Source: Undaria pinnatifida (Eukaryota > Sar > Phaeophyceae > Laminariales > Alariaceae). Taken from it: DNA of 64,000 nucleotides. The stretch is taken from positions 13,919,684 to 13,983,683 of the forward strand of contig JABAKD010000001.1 in assembly GCA_012845835.1 (NCBI GenBank), written 5' to 3'. Below are positions 24,001 through 33,000 of this stretch, one piece after another. Each line of letters opens with the position of its first letter. Position 1 is the stretch's first letter. The position numbers were made by a program, and so were the translations under genes. The notes under the pieces were generated by a model. That model saw only the letters and a program-made list of their open reading frames with translations. It ran no database searches and had not been told where the DNA came from.

Positions 24001-27000
24001 GTTAAGGAGCACCGTCATTCAAAAAACAAAATAGCCAAAAAAAGGTATACCTCTATCGTAGCACCCGTCGGCTATGGCATAAGGGAGCTCTGTCATTCAG
24101 AAACGTATTCCGACAAAAACTGCTATCCCTATTTCATAGCATATATACGATACGTATGTTGTTCACCCAGGCCATGGGATTGTTGTTGCCGTATGGTGCC
24201 AATTTCACATCACGTAAACCGTATAACTGGTGTTGCGTATTGCACAAAGCCAGTGAAGTAGACGATAGACTTTCGCGGGATAAAGTGATATCTGCCGCCA
24301 TGGCGTTTATAGCCTGTGCTCGACTATCCCCAAGACGTTAGAAACCCTTTTCGACAGTCAAGAGGCAACACCACGAGCTCATTGGCTACGACGACGACGA
24401 ACGCCTTTAGTGTTGGTACCTAGCCCATCAAATTATCAATCGGGTTGCATCTTCATTTTTTCGCACAACTTTTGCGGTTGGGTGAGGTGCGGAGCTCCTC
24501 TCCCCTAGAGAGGAGTCCCAGAAAGAAGAGGTGCACCGATACCGCTACCTTACCACTAACCTCTCTGGGACTTAAGACGCAAAAATTTGACGGGAAAAAA
24601 ACGGCCGATTACAGCATCGGCCACATGACGCAATCCGAGCTGTTAGTGTAGATGTTTTCGACCTTGCAAGGCAGGAAGCTGTGAGGCAAGCGTGAGGCGC
24701 GACGATACTCGGATTGCCTCGACCTTTTCCTAGGCGCTTGATTAGATCGCGCTCGTCGCGTTTGGCTCTGTATGCAGTATATTATTATATAATCAAGTCC
24801 CAAAAGGGATAACAAAACACGTACTACCTGTCGATAAGGTGCTCTCCAATGGCCGCCATGAGTGCGACGCCCTGCCCTCGAACCGTTATTCCTGACGGGG
24901 GGGAAGGAACAGGAATCATCCGCGCTGACATCTGCGGGCCTCGACCGACGCCTCGCAGGACAGCTAAACTCACCACGGAAACAAAGAAAAAACAAACAGA
25001 AACATGTGGAGGCAGAAAAAAAAAGGGGGGGGGGGGGGGGGCATTAGTGATTTCGACTTGCACCACCTTCGACAACATAGTTGATATGGAACGGTTGATG
25101 GCCCGCTTTTCCAGGTTTTAGTAACTCTTAATGGAATATTCATCCCGAGAAGTTCACCAGGCGGTCGGCGTTAGGGTGGCGAAGAACATCAAAAGCCACG
25201 GATAGGGTTTGGGGTGCACGTGTAGTATAATTCAACATGTTCATCGGCGCTGGGCCAAGGTCTATCTATATAGCCCTCACTACATTCGTCGGTTTCTTAG
25301 GCAGTCGGCATAAATGCAACCAATGTATCGGCGACGGCCCAAGGTCTATATAGCGCGAACAATATTTGTCAGTTCCTCAGGCGGTTGGGATCAGGCTGAG
25401 CCATAGGTTGGTGTTTAAAGTCAACTATAATATTTCAACCACGACTATAATATTTCAACCACGCTGTTGAGGCTGGATCAAATTCCACTCCACAGCCCCC
25501 CGGGGGAGAGGGAGTATGGCCGACCGCACCCCACCGCACCTCACTCCACTACACACCACGCAACACCCCACTCCATCCTACCCTACCTGATAGTACCCTG
25601 GTGAGGTACATCGCTATCGTAGCCGACGACCTCTGCAACGTTCCTGACGAATGACCCTCGCCGGAGGCTACACTCCTAGCGGCTTGCAGCACCTGTGTAT
25701 CGTTGTATTAGAGTGGGGTGGGGTGGGGTGATGTGGCGTCGGGTGGGGTGGGGCGGGTTGCGGCACCAAACAAACCAAAAACATCCGCAAACAATTAGCG
25801 AACCAACCAATCACCCGAAAAAAAAACTAACCAAACAACCTAAACCAAACCAATCACCCAACCAAACGATAATTCAAAACGAACGAACCAATAGATCAGC
25901 AACCGACCTCCCAACAAACCAAATCAACCACATCGACCCAACCAACCAACCAACCAACCAACCGACCGACCGACCGATCAACCGACCAACCAACGGACCA
26001 ACCAACCACCCAAGCGACAACCAACCAACGGAACCAACCAACCAACCAACCGACCAACCAACGGAACCAACCAACTCAACCACCAACCTACCAACGGTTA
26101 CCAACCAAATATCAAACCCACCAACCAAATATCAAACCCACCAACCAATCAAACCAGCCAACAAACCAAACGTAATCAAACCAACTAACCAAGCTACAAC
26201 TAATCAACCGAGTCAGTCCAATCAACCAATCGACCATACCAATCAAGCAACCACCAACTCAACCAACCAACCAACCAACCAACCAACCCTCCTCCCATTC
26301 AACAAGCCAATTGACCAACCAACTCCGGCGAATTGCGAAGTATCGACGTTGATTGCGTAGAAGTTCGTGAAAACGTGCAATATTAGTATTGAAACCGTCG
26401 AACGCCATATTCTAAGGTCAACCCTACCCGCGAAAACCCAGTGAAACACTCGACCAGGAATACGTTTTTCTTCCACTTTCTTATATTTTCTCACCTATTT
26501 TGTTGGTGGGTTGGTTGGCTTTGGGGTGTGATGTTCGTCAGTTTCCATACTGTTCCTACATTTTTCCAACCCAAGGGAGGTTGGCCATCTCGGAACAACC
26601 TACTAACGAAACAAAAAATCTACTAACCAAAAGCCAACCACACCAACCAACCATCCCAACCTAATCAACCAACCAACCAACCAGGCGACTAACCGAAACC
26701 TATCAAAACCGGTCAAAACAACCAAAACGACTGACCAACCAACCGAAACAAACCCAACCACACGAACCAACCACCTCAACCTAATCAACCGATCAACCAA
26801 CCAGCCAACCAACCGAAACCAACCGATTCCAGCCAAACCAACCAACCAACCAACCAACCACCCAACCAACCAATTCAGCCCAACCAATCAATAGGGTGTA
26901 TGCAATTTTCAACCTTCGCTGGATTGACAGAAAGAAAATATGTCATTGAATCCAACCAAAGTCACAATCCCAAGGTCAGCCAACCAACGAACACATGAGG

Positions 27001-30000
27001 TTACAAAACAGAGGAAAAAAAGGAGGGAAACACATCTTACAACTCAAGTTTTCGACGATTTTTCGAGGCGTTGGGTTGTTGGCCTTGGATTGCGACGTTC
27101 GACGGTTTCAATACTATTCCTAACATGTTTTTCCTACGTACCCAATTTTTACCCCGTCAAACTTGGTACATCCCAAACACGCTGCGCAAAAATCAACCAC
27201 ATACGACCGACGCATGCTACGATGGAGGTGCACCAGCCATTATCGTTTCTGAGGCTCCTTGTGTTGAGTAGCTCTGCTCCTTTCTTAACCGAACAACTGA
27301 TTTGAGGCGAAAAAACAAAAACAAAAAAGTGCTGCCCGACGAAAAATCCCATCGCGTGGGTAATCAACGCAAATTGCTGCAAAAAAATAAACACGAAACA
27401 TCGAAACTCCGACGATTTTGGGTTAAAGGAGCCCGTCATCCTGAAAACGTTTTCAGCCAAAAAGAGACATACCTCTATCGTAGCCCGAGTCAACCCAGCC
27501 AACCAACTCACCCACCAACCATCAATCCGACCGGCAAAAACAACCAACTAACACATAAACCAACCAACTAACCAACCGACCGACCAACCAACCGGCGAAA
27601 GAAAACCAACCAACCAACTTCCAGGATTACCACCAGGGGACGCTCTGCACGTCTTAAACCCGCTAGAAAAATCAACCAAACGCAACCAAACCAACCAAAT
27701 GAAACCCAACCAACCGTCCAACTACCTAACACAATAAGCCAACCAACCAACCAACCAACCAGCAAAAACAAAAACCAACCCACCAACCTCCGGAATCACC
27801 ACCAGGGGACGCTCGAGCGCTACCCCCGTTAATATCGAGCACGCCGCCGCGGCCGCCACGTCCCCCTGTCCCAGCAGCTCCACAAGAGGGGGCACATCCA
27901 CCCCCATCCCCTTGTTTTCGACGCCTTCCTTCTCTCGTAACGCGTTGGATATCACCCACGACAAAGCCGATGCAGCCAATCTCTGATAACAACGTACGGG
28001 GGACAGGATAAGCCCAGGCGGGAAGGGTGGGACAAGGCGGGGTAGGGTGGTGGGTGGGCGGGGGGTGGCGGGGGGAGGAGGGGTGGGGGGGTGGTCGAGG
28101 GGGGGCACCTGTGCATCGCCCACGAAACAAATATGAGGTACAACGTACGCCAAGTATTATTGACACCGGGGTTTGGTAAAAAATCAGCCGCCCCTCAACA
28201 ACCGCTGTTGGGTCATTCAGCACTCTGCGCTCTTTCACTGGCACCGTGCTCCCCACTGACGCCTTTCAAATGACACACCACGCCCGGAGGAACTCAACCA
28301 AGTCATGACGTAGTCTGATCTGTAGTTGGTTTCGCCTTCACCTGTGCCTCCGGCTTCGCACAGCCGAGAGACCGCACCAGCGCCCCCTGCAGCTCCCCAA
28401 CCAAGTCGTCACCGTCGCCATCCCCTGCTCCCCTCCCTCCACTTCCACGACTACCTTCACCTCCAACTCCATCAGCGCCCGCACCAGCACTACGACCAGC
28501 ACCGCCACCGGCACCAGCACTACCACCGAAGAGGTGCTTGGTTTTAGCGCCGCCTAGGCCAAGGCACAGCTTTCTGAGGGCGAGCCACCGCCCTTCTTCC
28601 AGGCCCGCTGGAGGCTGCAGAGGGAGGGGATAAGAGGGGAAGGGGGGGGGGGAGGAGGCAGAGGGAACACCGTCGGGGACTCGGGGGCGAGCGCGATTTT
28701 TACACGTAGCATGCTAAGATAGATAAGGCCTCCCTCTGCAGCCGGAGGGGGGGAGGGTGATTCGGGTTTGCTCCGCTCGTTCAAAGCAAACACTACGGTG
28801 TGCAAAACTCACGAACCACTCGGGAGGCCAAAGAAACGCAACACGGATACCACCCCCAAGAAATGATATCGATGCCCAGGGAAAAACAAGAACGAGGTAT
28901 AACAGAACAATCGCCGAAAAAAAAAAGGCACACGAATCCTTAAAAACAAAGCCACACCAACGTGAAACGCACATCGTAAAATACCAAAAGTAATTACCAA
29001 CACATTCTGCACCCTCCCCTCCCCAGCCCATCTTCCGCTCCCTCTTATCCCCTTCCCTTCCCATTTATCTCACCACTACCCCAGCCACCTCAAGCAACCT
29101 CGGGTCGCACGCCTCCAGTTCGCGAACAAACTCTCTTAGTTCCGACCTTCCCTTAGCCGCCGCCCCTCCGCTCCCTCCCCCACCTGTACCCCCACCCCCA
29201 AGTCCCGCTGTAGGCCAAAGTCGACTCCCCAGGAGCACTGGAATCGTTCCCGCAAGGTGCCATGAAGCGTGGTGAAAAAAAAACTCCTCTCCTCCCCCCC
29301 CCCCGCCCCTTCCTCCACCGACTCCGCCGACACCACCGCCAATTCCAGTTCTATCCCCGAAATCTTCAAACGGGGGATCGAGAGTGGTGAAAAAAAGGGT
29401 AAAGAAAGGGATCGGGGGTCACTGGTGGGTTAGCGCTGGTCTAATAGTGCCTACTGGTGGTAGAGTGCCGGTCGCATCGCTTGCCACGACAGGAACCCGC
29501 ATACACTAGTACGGGGGTGGGGGCTTGCGTTGCATTGGGGTCTCCCCATAGTGCTGGTTGAATAGTGCCTACTGCCGGTATAATGCCGGTGGAATCGCTT
29601 GGCACAACAGGGACCCGCTTACAATAGTACGGGACGGGGTAGTGCTACAGCGCGGATGCCCCCACAGTGCTGGCTGAATAGTGCCTAGTGCGGAATAGTG
29701 CCGGTGGAGTCATTTGGCACGATAGGGACCCACTTACGTTAGTACGGGGGGGGGGGTAGCGCTAGAGTGGGGGTATCCCAATAGTGCTGGGCGAACAGCG
29801 CCAACTGCCGGTATAGCGCCGACGGAATCGCTTGGCACGGCAGGAACCCGCTTACACTACACAGTACCGGCGTCGGTGGTACTATCATATATGCTCAATA
29901 GTGTCGGTGTCCGGTATAATGCCGGTATTGCTGGGCGGCACGTACCAGCACTAAAGGAAGACCACCACTGCATCCTTCCTGTGCCGCCTTGGCTACCAAA

Positions 30001-33000
30001 GTGACACATGCTACGATAAAGGTGCACCAACCATTGCTGTTTCTGAGGCTCCATACCTTTCTAAAAGATCCATTTAGAGCCCCTAAACCCCTCCCTGTCA
30101 TAAATCCAAGTAGTGTTGTCCCCAAAAACGGGTTTCCAGTCGTAAAGGGGATATTAACCCAAAAGCTGATTATTGATGAAACTAAAAATGCCACAAGAAC
30201 GGAAAATCCCATATAGCCTAGGCATACAGCAAAGCACACCGATCAAGAACGAGAGGGCGATTCCGACGAATTTCGGGGTTAATGCGCGTCGTATTTATAT
30301 TTTTATTTCTCCAAAAAGCGATACCTCTATCGTAGAACGAGTCAGGTGTCAAAGCCAAGTACACCAGGTTTATCCTTTTACAACTGGAAACCCGTGTTTG
30401 GGGACAAATTACTTGGAGTTAGTACAGAAAGGGGTTTTCGCGCTCTGAAGAGGTGAACGCGAGTTGATAAAAAAGCAGGAACTCTTTTCACGACACCATA
30501 CGCCAGATTTTACGACCGCCGACCGCAGACCGGCATGTTTCCGTAGCTGTTACCCTACCTATTGACGCCCTTACTAACCGACAGCCGACAGACATCTTTC
30601 CGTAGCCATTACCCCTTTTGATGCACGTAACCTACAAAAAAAACTAAAATTGTCGCTCCAGCTACCCTTGCTTTTCCCCCACGTATTGTAGAGCTGTGAG
30701 TCCGCCACATTTGTCGACTAATCACTAATCGGTACGTGTTGTTAGCCGACCAATCGGCTTTAATCGGCAAGTCGGCTGGCGAAACCAATTGATGGCTAGC
30801 CGACTTGCCGTCTTAACTCAGGCACGCGAAGCGAGCCAAGACCGGGGGGGCGAGCCCAAAAAAGAAAAAGTGCATCCCACATGAAACAGTCTTTCCTACA
30901 CGCATGGAAACCAAATAAGTCGGATAGTCGGCATCTTCGGGGGAGCGACTAATTGTTAGTCCAAGGCATACCTACATAGTTGGTGACTTAAGCCGTGCCG
31001 ACTAACAGTTCTACCCCTTACCCTTACTATTACCGTTATCCCCCCGTTGTACACCCTTCTCGTCACCCTCACAGCAGCCAATACCGGAGCCGTTAGCCCT
31101 TCGACGCACGCTACGGTAGAGAGGTGCACCGTTTTTTTTTCCGAGATTCCTCACTTGGGGAGCTCTATACCTTTCTCAACCTTTCTTAACCCAAAAACTG
31201 TTTTCTCGGGTAAAAATATTCAAAGTTCTACCCGATGAAAAATTCCCCTGTCTAGGTACACAGCGAAACATGTCGCAACGAAAAAAATGAGATTCCGACG
31301 ATTTTGGGTTATAACGCCCTAAAAACTGGAAACCCGTTTTGGGGACAAATCACTTGGAAGTGGTATGCGAAGATGTGTTGGGGTTCTAAAGGGCCCCACC
31401 GTTCAGAAAACGTTTCAGCCAAAAAAAGCGGTATACTTTAAAACTCTAGCGTAGCACACGCCCACCCTTACCCTAAATACTATCAATACTGCACACCTCG
31501 GACAGATCATATCTAGATCACATAGAAAATCTAGATAATCTAGATAATCTAGATCGTAGCTCCTATAGCTACCGTTGTGAGATTTTGTGCAGGATCTGTA
31601 CACGCGGAGTACGGATCCAGACCCCGGAAGCATGTGGTAGGTCGTGCAGATCGTACGGCTTTCACCCGGCAACACGAGCTGAATCGTACAGATCTCCCAA
31701 CGATCTGGATCGTCAAGTGGGGACCGATGATCTTTCTGACGTCTTGCGCAATACTGCTGTTGCCCTCACCCTGGATATCAACCTTGCCGAAAAACTTATC
31801 CCCACCCTTACCCTTTCCGCAACCGTTGCCATTATACCACTATACCCTCCGCCTTAACTTCAATACCACCGACACTTGTACCCATACCCTGACCCTGAGT
31901 AATAGGGAATTTCTGGATAATCTACACCTGAAGTCAATGTAAGCCTCACCTTCCCTTCCATTATTACCCTATAACAGGTCCTACCCGTACCACTACCTAT
32001 ACTCTGAAAGTTGCTCCTCCAGCTCCTCTTGGCGTATCACACTTCCCCTTACCTTCCAGCAGGCCGTCCCTCTCGAGCACGCGCCGTCTCCCCTTCTCCA
32101 GCTCTTCCAACCGCAGACCCATCTCAACCGCGGACGCGAGCAGCGCCGTCAAATCTCGTATCGCTCGCACTGCAAGCCCTTTCCAATCACAACCCTCATC
32201 CCCCCCCCCCCCAACCCAACCACCACCACCACTGCCACCGTAGCCGTAGCCACAACCATAATATCCGACGCCACCCAAGTCTGACGACATCATCCCCCCC
32301 GACCATGATCCAACCCCCAAGCCTTCACCACCACCGCCACCCCGATTCACTATGCTAATGCTGCCGTCACCGCAGCTGCTGACACCGCCACCAACAGTAT
32401 GCACCCTGTGCCTCCCTCCCCCCTCTCCACCGCCTCCTAGCCATGAAGCCGCCAGGTCGAGTAATGGGATAGTGGACACCGTGGCGAGCCCCGCGAGCAG
32501 CCGCACAGCCCCCTTTCTATCCGAATTTTCTGCCGCTGTTGCTTCTACAGCCACCGTCGCTCCTAGCCCCGCCTCCGACCCCCTCTTCTCGCCCCCTTCT
32601 CCCTCCTTCTCCTCCCCCCCCGCCTCTTCCTCCACCCCCCCCGCCCCCCGCCTCCACCCCTCCGATTTGACCTCCTGCACCTCCCCCCGTCCAAGCGGTG
32701 GCGTCGGGGGGTCAGGGAGGACCGCCACTTGGGCGGCTGCCCGCGTTAGTGACAGCGCGCACTCTGCTGCAAAGCACACTAGGACGGTAGGAGGAGAGGC
32801 GACGGCTCCGATAGGGGGGGGGGTGAACGTCGACAATGTAACAACCTTCGGTGTGGTGATAGCGCTGGTGATGGTGTTTTTGTTGATGTTGCTGCTGTTG
32901 CTGCTGCCGTTGTTGCTGCTGCTTATGTTGTTGCTGCCATTGTTGACGCCGTTATTTGTGCTGTCTGTCACAGTGCCATCGGCGCCAGGCACATCCCTAC

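Larger units (their letters stand above)
20989..24827 (-). other. Intron 6: MITEs and GATCTAGAT arrays
   Basis: Contains MITE-A copies at 21514-21772 and 23738-24069, the K-type GATC array 21850-22990, B elements at 23224-23320 and 23540-23628, and an A-like fragment at 24400-24560. No exon was supported. Confidence 0.55.
24932..27787 (-). other. Intron 5: (CCAA)n arrays and a MITE-A copy
   Basis: Contains a poly-G tract (25024-25040), (CCAA)n-type arrays at 25780-26330, 26640-26890 and 27490-27790, and a MITE-A copy at 27209-27491. Long frames of Asn/Gln/Thr/Pro or Val/Gly/Trp here are translations of the array. Confidence 0.6.
29364..32052 (-). other. Intron 2: tandem repeat, MITE-A and K-type array
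   Basis: Holds a ~116-bp tandem repeat (29430-29935), MITE-A copies at 30003-30343 and 31103-31461 with B elements nested in both, another B at 30365-30450, element H copy 2 (30695-31012) and a K-type GATC array (31500-31760). Confidence 0.6.

Noticed and set aside
25695-26360. 221-codon frame of Asn/Gln/Thr/Pro
   Set aside because: Direct translation of the (CCAA)n array; the array continues past the frame ends.
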